In this document: positions 46,013 to 53,800 of the stretch, piece by piece
Layout of the letters: every line of letters starts with the position of its first letter
How positions within the stretch are numbered: the first letter of the stretch is position 1
Origin: Stenotrophomonas sp. SY1
GTDB lineage: Bacteria; Pseudomonadota; Gammaproteobacteria; Xanthomonadales; Xanthomonadaceae
DNA length: 64,000 bases
Reading direction: 5' to 3'
NCBI RefSeq assembly: GCF_021202945.1
Contig: NZ_JAJOYR010000001.1
Location: 1,302,001-1,366,000, forward strand
The notes under the pieces: generated by a model
Seen by the model: the letters and a program-made list of their open reading frames with translations, nothing else
What the model was told of the DNA's origin: nothing
Databases searched by the model: none
Program-made: the position numbers and the translations under genes

Positions 46013-46148
46013 GATGGGGTCACAGCAGATGATGATCGGCGCGGCCGCTGTTCGCCGCGACGACGTGGGCCGCTGTTGTCTGAACGACGAACGGGACGGG
46101 CGCCGCAGCGCCGCTCCAAGTTTCCCCGCGCTCACACCGCTTCCTTGA
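46002..46148 (+). CDS. Possible small phage protein
   Basis: 48 residues, ATG overlapping the end of the DUF1064 gene and with GGAGG 12 bases upstream. The content is basic (VRRDDVGRCCLNDERDGRRS) and unrecognised. Support is mostly position within a tightly overlapping operon. Confidence 0.35.
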   Translation: MTVEMGSQQMMIGAAAVRRDDVGRCCLNDERDGRRSAAPSFPALTPLP

Positions 46149-46161
46149 GGTAGGTCCAGCA

Positions 46162-46314
46162 ATGAACATTGAATTCGAAAGCCTCGACGAAGCCAGCCAC
46201 CATCTGTACCTGTTGGGCGAGTCCGGCCCGATCCGGTGCTTGGTCGACGGGAGCATCTGGGAGGTGTGGCAGGACGGCAGGTCCACGCTCGTGGGCGAGT
46301 GCCCGGCGGTATGA
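46162..46314 (+). CDS. Small phage protein, unknown
   Basis: 50 residues (MNIEFESLDEASHHLYLLGE ... SIWEVWQDGRSTLVGECPAV). A ribosome site TTGAGG is upstream and the stop overlaps the next ATG (ATGA at 46311-46314), so translation is coupled. The acidic, Trp-containing composition looks like a genuine protein; no family is recognised. Confidence 0.55.
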   Translation: MNIEFESLDEASHHLYLLGESGPIRCLVDGSIWEVWQDGRSTLVGECPAV

Positions 46315-47075
46315 AGCTCGGGGGAACTATCGTCCAGCGCGTGCTGCCTTGTGGGGACTGCGGAAGCCCTGACGTCAGAGTCAAGGTGCGCCAGGGCAGG
46401 GCAGGTGCTGGTGCTGCATACGTACGTTGCAGCGGCTGCAATGCGTCGGGTCCACTGTGCATGGGAGCGAATGCACGCACCCAAGCGATGGAGGCATGGG
46501 CTCGTCGTCCGGCGGTTCGGCCAATCACCCTTGACGATGCACCGCGCGGGTCAGCCGTTGCTGCGAGAGGTCGTGAACGGGACATGCAGCGCGATCCGCT
46601 GGAGCTGATTGCTCGCATGGTGGTGGGAGGGAGCTACCGGATGCCCACCGAAGGCCGGGCGACCACCATGCAGCTGAGCGCCGCGGACGTGGCTGGCGCC
46701 GTAGGCATGATGCGCGACCCGGTGGCCAAGCAAACGGTCATGGCCGTCGCTTTGCGTGCAGACGGGCCGCAGCTGCTCCAACTCGGGAGGGCGGCGCTCC
46801 GGCGCGTGCTTCGGCAGTACTTGCGCGCTGGTGGAGGCGCGCCGCTGCAGATGGATTCACCAGCAGACCGCTGGCGCGCACGGCTGGTGCTGCAAGACGC
46901 CGTGCACGACCTGGTGTGGCCGGAGAAGCGCCGGTCATCGCGGGAGGCCGCGCGCGCTGTAAAAATGCGGAAGGGCGCGTACCTAGCGGCGTATCGCATC
47001 GCCTCGGGAACGCTGCAGCAGGCCCTTGAAGATGGGCGAATGCAGTTTCGGGCGCGATTGTTTGGCGGCGCCTGA
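46311..47075 (+). CDS. Lar-like zinc ribbon fused to a helical (possibly antiterminator-like) domain
   Basis: 254 residues. The first 65 contain a Lar/restriction-alleviation-like zinc ribbon: PCGDCGSPDVRVKV ... YVRCSGCNASGP ... AMEAWARRP, with two C-x2-C pairs. The remaining part (from about 95) is helical, with PLELIARMV and a basic HTH-like end (KRRSSREAARAVKMRKGAYLAAYRIASGTLQQAL). As the last gene of the rightward operon it occupies the place of lambda Q, but I cannot confirm an antiterminator. An ATG at about residue 91 (MQRDPLE) could be a second start for the C-terminal domain. Confidence 0.6.
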   Translation: MKLGGTIVQRVLPCGDCGSPDVRVKVRQGRAGAGAAYVRCSGCNASGPLCMGANARTQAMEAWARRPAVRPITLDDAPRGSAVAARGRERDMQRDPLELIARMVVGGSYRMPTEGRATTMQLSAADVAGAVGMMRDPVAKQTVMAVALRADGPQLLQLGRAALRRVLRQYLRAGGGAPLQMDSPADRWRARLVLQDAVHDLVWPEKRRSSREAARAVKMRKGAYLAAYRIASGTLQQALEDGRMQFRARLFGGA

Positions 47076-47495
47076 CTTAAGTACATCCGTAAAACCGGCC
47101 GGCCGCCGCTGTCGGCATTGCTGGCGAGCTGCTGCGAGCCTGCAGGGCGCGGGCCGGTGCGGGTCGCGCGCTGGTGACCCGCATTCCGGTCAATGACCAA
47201 GTTGCCGAGTTGATCATCGACGATCGTGAGGGCCGCCATCTGTGCACGATCCGCAGCGACGGACTGGTGCAATCAGGGACCTGTACTCGTCGGAAGCAAC
47301 TGCAACCGATGCGCTACGAGACGCAAGGATTCTCCTTGCTACCAGAGCCGCGCTCTGAAGTAGTTGGCCAAAGATATCAGCATCGATCTGATCCAACGCT
47401 TTCCAAGATCAGACTCGACGGCGTGCTATCAAGAAACGCGTGGCGAAGATATTGGCTGATTCTTTGGTCAGCAACGCCGGCACCAGCGAGGAGAC
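47076..47495. other. Gap at the end of the rightward operon
   Basis: 420 bases. A GTG-started frame (47174-47548, 124 codons) begins like a protein (TRIPVNDQVAELIIDDREG) but has no ribosome site and runs into the opposite regulator gene, so I do not call it. Nothing else is supported. GC content drops after about 47330. Confidence 0.4.
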
Positions 47496-47858
47496 TCATC
47501 GGCCGACCGGGCTGCTCGCCTCCAGTAGTACCAGGACAGCTTGCTTGATGTGTGCATTCCGCTCCCGGAATGCCTTCAACAACCTACGTTCGATCGGATC
47601 ATCGATCAACTCTGCGTCCAAAGCGTTGATGCCGTCAGACGAAAGCCTTGCCTGGCCGCGCCCGGTGGCCAGCCACTCCCATGCAACGTTGGTTAGGTGC
47701 GAGATCTCTTCAAGCCTCTCGCCAGAAGGCCGCGCACGATTGGCTTCACTCTCCCAGTTAACGACGGCTGTTCGGCTTATTCCTAGTCGCTTGGCAAGAT
47801 CAGTTTGGGTTAATCCTGCGCGAACGCGCGCGGTGCGAATTCGTACACTCAGCTTCAT
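47496..47858 (-). CDS. XRE-family regulator divergent from the microcin locus
   Basis: 120 residues. The HTH is canonical: MKLSVRIRTARVRAGLTQTDLAKRLGISRTAVVNWESE. A helical C-terminal half follows, without a peptidase domain. AAGGAG lies eight bases before the ATG at 47858, so the longer frame from 47936 is rejected. It is divergent from the secretion genes across an AT-rich region with two dyads and is the obvious candidate to control them. Confidence 0.82.
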   Translation of the reverse strand: MKLSVRIRTARVRAGLTQTDLAKRLGISRTAVVNWESEANRARPSGERLEEISHLTNVAWEWLATGRGQARLSSDGINALDAELIDDPIERRLLKAFRERNAHIKQAVLVLLEASSPVGR

Positions 47859-47910
47859 GCTGTGCTCCTTCTTCCATGAAAGGCAGGGAGTTGCCGTCCA
47901 CGTTTCGATT

Positions 47911-48028
47911 GTCAATAACTGCTGACATGACAACAATATTGACCTAAGTCGGTAACTTTAGCTAACAGCTTACTTGCAAGTAATTGTTGCGCAAGGCGGT
48001 GCACGACAACCTGTTAGGGAAATTGACA
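47911..48028. promoter_or_regulatory. Control region between XRE regulator and microcin operon
   Basis: Two dyads are seen: GTCAATA (47911-47917) with TATTGAC (47937-47943), and the perfect 14-bp palindrome TTACTTGCAAGTAA (47970-47983). A consensus -35 TTGACA lies at 48023-48028 for the plus-strand operon, but the -10 17 bases on (AGAGTT) is poor, suggesting regulated use. The segment is clearly more AT-rich than its surroundings. Confidence 0.5.
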
Positions 48029-48111
48029 GGGTATTGGCGATTCCAAGAGTTGTGACGCGCCATCCATGAGTGCGATGCTCGTCGAACAGGCCCGAATGGA
48101 TCGGAGGTCGC

Positions 48112-49377
48112 GTGACAGAGTCGTTGTTCCGCAGGGAGGCATTGGAAGCCAAACGTCGTGGCTGGCTCGGCGAAATTTCGCTCGTGCAGCCATTGCGTCT
48201 ATGGATGCTGACGTTGGGTGCGGTGCTCGCAGCAATGGCGATCGCAGTGTTCCTCACTCTGGGGAGCTACACGCGCCGCTCCACTGTGACCGGGCAACTG
48301 ATACCGGCGATGGGGCTGGCCACTGTGATGGCGCCTGCCAACGGCGTCCTTTCCAGACTTGACGTCACGGAAGGCGGGCGAGTGAATGCAGGTCAGATGC
48401 TGGCTGTTGTGACCGTGCCGCGTGCAACCATGACCGAGGGGGATACGCTAGTTGCGCTCGAGCAAAGATTGGCACGTCGCCGCGAGGGCTTGATCGAGGG
48501 GCAGGATGCTCAACATCAACTGCTGGCTGCGCAGAGCGCCGGTTTCCTCGCGCAACTCACCGCCGCCCAGCGGGAACTCAAGCAGATCGAGACCGAGGTG
48601 GACACCCGCCGGCAACAGATAGGAATTGCCGAGGAAACCCTACAACGCCTGCGTCAGTTGGAAGACCAGCGGTACGTTAGTGTGTTGCAGATACAGCAGC
48701 AGGAATCGAATGCCCTGACGTGGCGAGGGGAAATGCAGGGTCTGCAACGCCAAGCCATCGCCACTCGCCGTAGCATCGCGCAGTTGGAGCAAGGACTCCG
48801 GGAGCTTCCGAGCCAAGCCAAGGCCGCCGATGCCGGTCTGGAGCGAGAGCTCGCTCTGCTGGAGCAAGAGCAGCTGGAAGCGCAGGCGCGCGGCGCTCTG
48901 ACCATCAACGCGCCAGTCGAAGGCCTAGTGTCTGCACAGCTGGTCAAGCCAGGTCAGGCAGTGCAGGCTGGCCAAGCCTTGTTCAGCCTGCTACCGGGCG
49001 ATGCCAAGTTGGAAGCAGAACTGTTGGTACCCAGTCGATCAATCGGCTTTATCGAGCCTGGTGATCGCGTGCTGCTGCGTTACCAAGCATTTCCCTATCA
49101 GAAGTTCGGGCATCACGAGGGTAGCGTCTCCCGTATCAGTCGGAGCGCACTCAATAGCGGCGAACTAGGGGCGCTCGTAGGCAACGCACAGAGTGGCGAG
49201 CCACTGTATCGCGTCAGCGTTGCGTTGCAGAAGCAAGTCGTGACTGCATACGGAAAGGAGGAAATGCTGAAGCCTGGAATGCTGGTCGATGCGGCCATCC
49301 TGGGTGAGCGCCGCCAGCTAATCGAGTGGATCTTCGAGCCGTTGTATTCGCTCAAGGGAAATGTGGGCAGCGGCTGA
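48112..49377 (+). CDS. HlyD/CvaA-family periplasmic adaptor of a bacteriocin exporter
   Basis: 421 residues from a GTG with GGAGG five bases upstream. One transmembrane helix (about 27-50, LRLWMLTLGAVLAAMAIAVFLTLG) is followed by TVTGQLIPAMGLATVMAPANGVLSRLDVTEGGRV (first half of the lipoyl domain), a long coiled-coil hairpin (about 110-255), the second lipoyl half (LTINAPVEGLVSAQLVKPGQAV) and a beta-barrel region with LVPSRSIGFIEPGDRVLLRYQAFPYQKFG. This is the CvaA type that joins a peptide ABC exporter to TolC. Confidence 0.92.
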   Translation: MTESLFRREALEAKRRGWLGEISLVQPLRLWMLTLGAVLAAMAIAVFLTLGSYTRRSTVTGQLIPAMGLATVMAPANGVLSRLDVTEGGRVNAGQMLAVVTVPRATMTEGDTLVALEQRLARRREGLIEGQDAQHQLLAAQSAGFLAQLTAAQRELKQIETEVDTRRQQIGIAEETLQRLRQLEDQRYVSVLQIQQQESNALTWRGEMQGLQRQAIATRRSIAQLEQGLRELPSQAKAADAGLERELALLEQEQLEAQARGALTINAPVEGLVSAQLVKPGQAVQAGQALFSLLPGDAKLEAELLVPSRSIGFIEPGDRVLLRYQAFPYQKFGHHEGSVSRISRSALNSGELGALVGNAQSGEPLYRVSVALQKQVVTAYGKEEMLKPGMLVDAAILGERRQLIEWIFEPLYSLKGNVGSG

Positions 49378-49649
49378 TCATCAACGAAGGAAACTAACTA
49401 CCAGATGCATCCGGCTCCACGCGCAGTGGGTGCATCAATGCAAATGAAGTGGCGAATTGAGAACGCTACTCGGAATGGGATACGTATGTGTGCATGTTCG
49501 AGATCCTGGGGCCGATAGTGGCATCCATGGGGCCAATTGCTGCGCCGTAGCTGGTGTCGACCGCCAAGTCTGTGGACGCAGGGACGAATTCGGGGTTCCC
49601 CCGAACCGTGACGCAGAGGAACTGCGTCTTTCACTTAAGGAGAAGTTTG
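49378..49649 (+). other. Leader region before the peptide genes, with hairpins and a possible peptide remnant
   Basis: 272 bases without a full gene. Two hairpins precede the first peptide gene: TTCGGGG/CCCCGAA (49589-49605) and GACGCAG/CTGCGTC (49610-49628). Around 49449-49529 a frame after a TGA reads ERYSEWDTYVCMFEILGPIV, then ASMGPIAAP and stop. It lacks a leader but looks like a peptide core and may be the tail of a decayed third peptide. Confidence 0.4.
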
Positions 49650-49826
49650 ATGCGTGAGCTTTCTATGTGTGAGATGGAAAACGTTGATGGCGGAATCATC
49701 CCCGCGATCGCTGCTGGCTTCATGGCATACAACTACGTGGTGGCGGTCTACTCTGCGACTCAGATTGCCACTGCGGCTGGCGTCGTTGTTGGTGCCGCGG
49801 CTACCACGGCAGCTCTCACTAACTAA
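49650..49826 (+). CDS. Double-glycine-leader microcin/bacteriocin-like peptide A
   Basis: 58 residues, with AAGGAG seven bases before the ATG. The leader MRELSMCEMENVDGG (1-15) has the (R)ELS-x2-E-x2-x-V-x-G-G pattern cut by C39 peptidase domains. The predicted mature peptide (16-58, 43 residues) is hydrophobic, with Ala, Val, Gly and Tyr, no cysteine, and an AGVVVGAAA stretch containing GxxxG. It ends ATTAALTN. It is followed 11 bases later by a second such gene. It resembles a class II microcin or one half of a two-peptide bacteriocin. Confidence 0.85.
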   Translation: MRELSMCEMENVDGGIIPAIAAGFMAYNYVVAVYSATQIATAAGVVVGAAATTAALTN

Positions 49827-49837
49827 GGGGAAAACTA

Positions 49838-50011
49838 ATGAATCCTTCCATTCGCGAGCTGAGCTTCGCTGAGATCAACGAAGTTGATGGTGGCGTTGTA
49901 CCATTGATCGCTGTTGCCGTTGCCTTTGGCAAGGGCTTTGCTGTTGGCGGTGCCGTCGCTGCAGGCGTATTGACTGTGGCAGACGCGCTCGGGGTTGTTG
50001 ACGTAATGTAA
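49838..50011 (+). CDS. Double-glycine-leader microcin/bacteriocin-like peptide B
   Basis: 57 residues, preceded by AAGGGG and starting 11 bases after peptide A. The leader MNPSIRELSFAEINEVDGG (1-19) shares RELS, acidic spacing and VDGG with peptide A. The predicted mature peptide (20-57, 38 residues) is hydrophobic and glycine-rich, with GKGFAVGGAVAAG containing overlapping GxxxG motifs, no cysteine, and an acidic end (VADALGVVDVM). The mature parts of A and B are unrelated apart from composition, as in two-peptide bacteriocins. Confidence 0.85.
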   Translation: MNPSIRELSFAEINEVDGGVVPLIAVAVAFGKGFAVGGAVAAGVLTVADALGVVDVM

Positions 50012-50064
50012 GCAAATTAGCGGGATGTGGGCGCCGCCTGCATCCCGTTTCTAGGGAGCTTGAA

Positions 50065-50472
50065 ATGAGTGGAACAACGCCAGGGTATGATCGAAAGAAT
50101 GCGTGGTTGTACGTGAATGCTGTGGCGGTACTGCTATTGGCCAGCGTGGTCCTGCTTGTGCGAATTCTCATTGGCAATCCTCCGGACTACGTGACCAACT
50201 CATTCGCATCGGGATGCCTATTCTTCGTGTGCGCTGTCGTTTCTGTTGCATCACTCGTGGGGCTGAAGAAGTCAGCGGTTCGTGGCTTCTATTTGCTGGC
50301 CGCGCCTCTCGCATCATTTATTGCTGCTGCGTACGTCTCGGGCTTTCCAACAAAGGCCATTCTGATCTTGTCAGTCTCTTGTTTCATGATGCTGGGCATC
50401 GTCTTCTTTATGGGCGACAAAGCTGATCAGAATTCGAAAGAGCACAAAATTAAGATCAAGCTTCCTTGGTAG
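50065..50472 (+). CDS. Four-helix membrane protein, candidate immunity protein
   Basis: 135 residues, with GGGAG eight bases before the ATG and 53 bases after peptide B. Four transmembrane helices (about 13-35, 46-68, 74-93, 98-117) and a Lys-rich cytoplasmic tail (HKIKIKLPW) are visible. No family is recognised. The position immediately after the peptide genes and the small multi-helix build are typical of bacteriocin immunity proteins that sit in the producer's inner membrane. Confidence 0.7.
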   Translation: MSGTTPGYDRKNAWLYVNAVAVLLLASVVLLVRILIGNPPDYVTNSFASGCLFFVCAVVSVASLVGLKKSAVRGFYLLAAPLASFIAAAYVSGFPTKAILILSVSCFMMLGIVFFMGDKADQNSKEHKIKIKLPW

Positions 50473-50819
50473 GTGCTTGACGAATTTGCTCGGCGTGCTT
50501 GGTCCGGCGATCCTGGGCGCGCGTCGATAGTAGCGGTCTGCGACTGGAAGTCAGATCGCCTCTTCCGTTGAGATCGAACTGCACTCGGATTTGATTCGAT
50601 ACCTATGGCGGCAGTCAGGCAGGCTTGTGTGGCTCGATAAGAGATTGGCCGCGCAGTTTGCGCCTTACGGGGCAGTCTGCTCAATGGTACTGCGGAGGTC
50701 ACCGTATTCAGTGGATTGCTTTTAACGCTGATGGAGCATTGGGATGAATCGAATCGTGTTGTGCGCCAGTGCCATGCTAGGCCCTTCCGGATTGGCTCGA
50801 ATGAGGCATTCCGTAATCC
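50473..50819. other. Gap before the exporter gene
   Basis: 347 bases. I scanned for further leader peptides: only short frames without a GG leader occur (for example 34 codons from the ATG at about 50731). No convincing promoter or terminator was identified. Confidence 0.4.
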
Positions 50820-52961
50820 ATGGCTGCGTGGCTGACTGATCCAAGCATGTCAAGGACGATTCTTCAATCAGAGGCCGCTGAGTGCGGCCTCGCCTCCCTT
50901 GCGATGGTCGCCGACGCACATGGCATGCATGTTGGACTTTCCGAGTTGCGTCGTCGGTTCTCGATGTCGCTCAAAGGTGCCAAACTCAGCCACCTTATCC
51001 ACATCGCGCAACAGTTGGGCTTCACCACGCGTCCGCTGCGGCTGGAAATGGAGGACCTCGACAGCTTAAAACTACCCTGCATCCTGCATTGGGACCTTAA
51101 TCACTTCGTGGTGCTGGCGAAGGTGAGCAATACCAAGGTGACGGTCCTCGATCCCGCTATCGGTGAGCGCAAGCTGTCCCGATCGGAAGTATCTGACCAC
51201 TTCACTGGAGTGGCGCTGGAGTTGTCGCCGGGTGTTGACTTCAAGGCGCAGAAGGCCGCGCCATCGGTTTCAGTAAGGCAGCTGACTGGGCCTGTGCGTG
51301 GCCTACGACGGGCGTTGATGCAGATCATGCTGCTGTCGGTGGCGCTGCAGGTGTTCGTGATCCTCGCCCCATTCTTCATGCAGTGGGTGGTCGACCAGGT
51401 TTTGGTCTCTGCGGATCGCGATTTGCTGACGGTTCTAGGGCTCGGCTTCGGTCTGGCCTTGTTGCTGCAGATCGGCATTGGTCTGCTGCGCGGCTGGTCA
51501 GTGGTCTACCTGTCATCGCGGCTGGGCCTGCAATGGATGGGCAATGTGTTCGCACACCTCGTGCGGTTGCCGCTGGAGTTCTTCGAGAAGCGCCACCTGG
51601 GCGATGTCACCTCGCGAATGTCTTCTGTGCAGGCGATCCAGCGGACCCTGACCACCAGCTTCGTCGAGGCAATGATTGATGGCCTGATGGCGATTGTGAC
51701 CTTGGGTCTAATGCTGATCTATAGCTGGAAGCTGGCACTGGTGACGCTGCTTGCCGTAGCTCTCTACTTTGGCATCCGTTGGTTGGCTTACCAGCCGCTG
51801 CGCGACGGTACCGAGAGGCAGCTGATCGCGGCCGCGAAACAGCAAACCCATCTCCTGGAATCCTTGCGGGGAATGCAGAGTCTAAAGGTGGCAGGTGAGG
51901 AGTCCGGGCGGCGCTCAACCTACAACAACCTGATGGTCGATACCGTTAATCATGAAGTGCAGCTTGCGCGGATGGGACTGGGGTTCAACAGTGCCAGCCA
52001 GCTGGTGTTCGGGATCGAGCGTGTCGCAGTGATCTGGATCGGCGCGGTGCTGGTGATGCAGGGTGCTTTTTCTGTCGGCATGCTGATCGCGTACTTGGCC
52101 TACAAGGACCAGTTCGCCGGTCGCATGTCGGCGTTGGTCGACAAATTGGTCGAGTTCCGCATGCTGCGTCTGCATGGTGAACGCTTGGCCGACATAGTGC
52201 TCACCGTACCAGACGATGCAGTCAAGGCGGTCGAGCTACCCCCGCCACCTGACACGCGCATCGAGGTTGAGGGTCTGTCGTTCCGTTATGGGCAAAGCGA
52301 ACCTTGGGTACTGAAGGACTGTAGCTTCAAGGTGGAACCTGGCGAGGCCGTGGCGATCATCGGTGCTTCGGGCTGCGGAAAGAGCACGCTGGTCAAGTTG
52401 TTGCTGGGTCTGCTGGAACCAACGACGGGTACCATCCGGATCGGTGGCTACGATTTGCGTAAAGTCGGGCCGCGCAACGTGCGAGCGGTTGTGGGTGCGG
52501 TGATGCAGGATGACCAGCTGTTCGCCGGAAGTATTTCCGACAACATCTCGTTCTTTGATCAGGATCACGATCAGGCCCGCATCGAAGCCGCTGCACGAAT
52601 GTCCGGTGTGCACCAAGAGATCACGATGATGCCAATGGGCTACCACAGTCTGATCGGTGACATGGGCAGTTCATTGTCAGGAGGCCAGCGACAGCGCGTG
52701 ATCCTCGCCCGGGCGCTCTATCGCAACCCGCAGTTGCTATTTCTTGACGAGGCTACAAGCCACCTGGACGTTGCGAACGAGCAGCTGGTCAATGCCGCCG
52801 TGAAGCAACTGAATGTCACCAAAGTTATCATTGCTCACCGGCCGGAGACGATTGCCAGCGCAGACCGTGTGCTGGTAATGCACGAGGGCAGAATCGTTCA
52901 GGAGCAAAGACTCACGCCGCAGCCAGGGCGACAGCCGGTTCCGGAACCAGAATCCACCTGA
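50820..52961 (+). CDS. Peptidase-containing ABC transporter (C39, CvaB-like) for the microcin
   Basis: 713 residues. The N-terminal C39 peptidase has Cys22 in EAAECGLASLAMV, His95 in WDLNHFVVL and Asp111 in TVLDPA, the full catalytic triad, so it should cut double-glycine leaders. A six-helix ABC transmembrane domain follows (about 160-450). The ATPase has Walker A GASGCGKST near 515, signature LSGGQRQR near 619 and Walker B LLFLDEATSHLD near 640. Together with the HlyD-type protein and chromosomal TolC it forms a type I secretion channel. The start may also be the ATG at 50847. Confidence 0.94.
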   Translation: MAAWLTDPSMSRTILQSEAAECGLASLAMVADAHGMHVGLSELRRRFSMSLKGAKLSHLIHIAQQLGFTTRPLRLEMEDLDSLKLPCILHWDLNHFVVLAKVSNTKVTVLDPAIGERKLSRSEVSDHFTGVALELSPGVDFKAQKAAPSVSVRQLTGPVRGLRRALMQIMLLSVALQVFVILAPFFMQWVVDQVLVSADRDLLTVLGLGFGLALLLQIGIGLLRGWSVVYLSSRLGLQWMGNVFAHLVRLPLEFFEKRHLGDVTSRMSSVQAIQRTLTTSFVEAMIDGLMAIVTLGLMLIYSWKLALVTLLAVALYFGIRWLAYQPLRDGTERQLIAAAKQQTHLLESLRGMQSLKVAGEESGRRSTYNNLMVDTVNHEVQLARMGLGFNSASQLVFGIERVAVIWIGAVLVMQGAFSVGMLIAYLAYKDQFAGRMSALVDKLVEFRMLRLHGERLADIVLTVPDDAVKAVELPPPPDTRIEVEGLSFRYGQSEPWVLKDCSFKVEPGEAVAIIGASGCGKSTLVKLLLGLLEPTTGTIRIGGYDLRKVGPRNVRAVVGAVMQDDQLFAGSISDNISFFDQDHDQARIEAAARMSGVHQEITMMPMGYHSLIGDMGSSLSGGQRQRVILARALYRNPQLLFLDEATSHLDVANEQLVNAAVKQLNVTKVIIAHRPETIASADRVLVMHEGRIVQEQRLTPQPGRQPVPEPEST

Positions 52962-53259
52962 CATTACGTGTTCCGCATGGAATGCATCACACAGTCGATC
53001 AGCATTGACTGGCCGCTGAGCAGTACGATCAGGAGCGGTTACATTCTCAGGTGCTGTCAACTTCACCACTGGCCGACATTGGTCTCAGCCAGAGTCCTCT
53101 GCTGTTGGACCCATACGAGCGTCGGTGATCAGCTCATAGGGCGTCCGTGCCTGGGTTGTCGGGCAGACGTGTCCTCTCTGTTTGATGGCCACTATCCAGC
53201 TGATTCGCGTTCCGTACTGATGCTGCTGCGCGGTCGAGAGTGCGCTGATCGCACGTGAC

Positions 53260-53280
53260 TGCGGTAATACTATTACCGCA
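53260..53280. repeat. 21-bp palindrome, copy 1
   Basis: TGCGGTAATA, a central C, and TATTACCGCA form a palindrome with perfect 10-bp arms. Together with three preceding bases (GAC) the block is identical to the copy at 53435-53455. Confidence 0.8.
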
Positions 53281-53434
53281 GGTGCCGCACTCGTCGAATT
53301 ATGGTAGGTCGAGTACACGCATGGCGTGGAAGGGAATCGCACGTGCAAGCCATTGACGTGTCGCGGTTTCCGACTGATAGCGCGCCGCGCGCGCGGCGTT
53401 CACAGAATTACAGTTTGCGCGAGCCGAGAACGAC

Positions 53435-53455
53435 TGCGGTAATACTATTACCGCA
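53435..53455. repeat. 21-bp palindrome, copy 2
   Basis: A second identical copy of the TGCGGTAATA-C-TATTACCGCA palindrome, 175 bases centre to centre from the first. The surrounding sequence is not duplicated, so the dyad itself is what is conserved, as for a protein-binding site. Confidence 0.8.
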
Positions 53456-53800
53456 CTTGCAACGGGAACCAGAGTTGTTGTCCACTTGGTACCGTGGGCG
53501 GAGGTTCCAATAGCCCAATGTGCAGTACCGCGATGCAGTGCTCGGGACGTTCTGCATCAACGGTTTCGAGGCCCCGTCAGCAATGGCGGGCCCTTCTGCA
53601 TTCTCTGGGATGAATTGCCCGAAGAAGCCCGGACGCTGGATGTTCGGTTGCTCGAATTGAACAGGGCGATGGCTCGATACCTGCAAGCATCGAACCACCA
53701 TCGCAGTACACGCGTATCAGCCGCGTGCCGTTGACCTGAGCCCTGCCGCTCTCCGGAGAGCGCGTGCAGTTTGCTTAACAAATGTCGCAATAGCTGAGAC

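Larger units (their letters stand above)
52962..53800. other. Gene-poor region with two identical palindromes
   Basis: 839 bases with no gene that I can support. Three short plus-strand frames (52968-53258, 53301-53513, 53486-53734) lack ribosome sites and family features; the last contains DELPEEARTLDVRLLELNRAMARYL, which might be a fragment of a real protein. Two identical palindromes are listed separately. The region looks like decayed or regulatory DNA. Confidence 0.45.

Noticed and set aside
47174-47548. 124-codon plus-strand frame after the rightward operon
   Set aside because: GTG start without ribosome site, no family features after the first 30 codons, and it overlaps the well-supported XRE gene on the other strand.
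49650-50011. The two peptides as lanthipeptide or sactipeptide precursors
   Set aside because: No cysteines in the predicted cores and no LanM, LanB/C or radical SAM gene nearby; the C39 exporter and adaptor are sufficient for unmodified class II peptides.
52968-53734. Three plus-strand frames of 70-96 codons in the gap after the exporter
   Set aside because: They lack ribosome sites and recognisable features and overlap one another; listed only as part of a gene-poor region.
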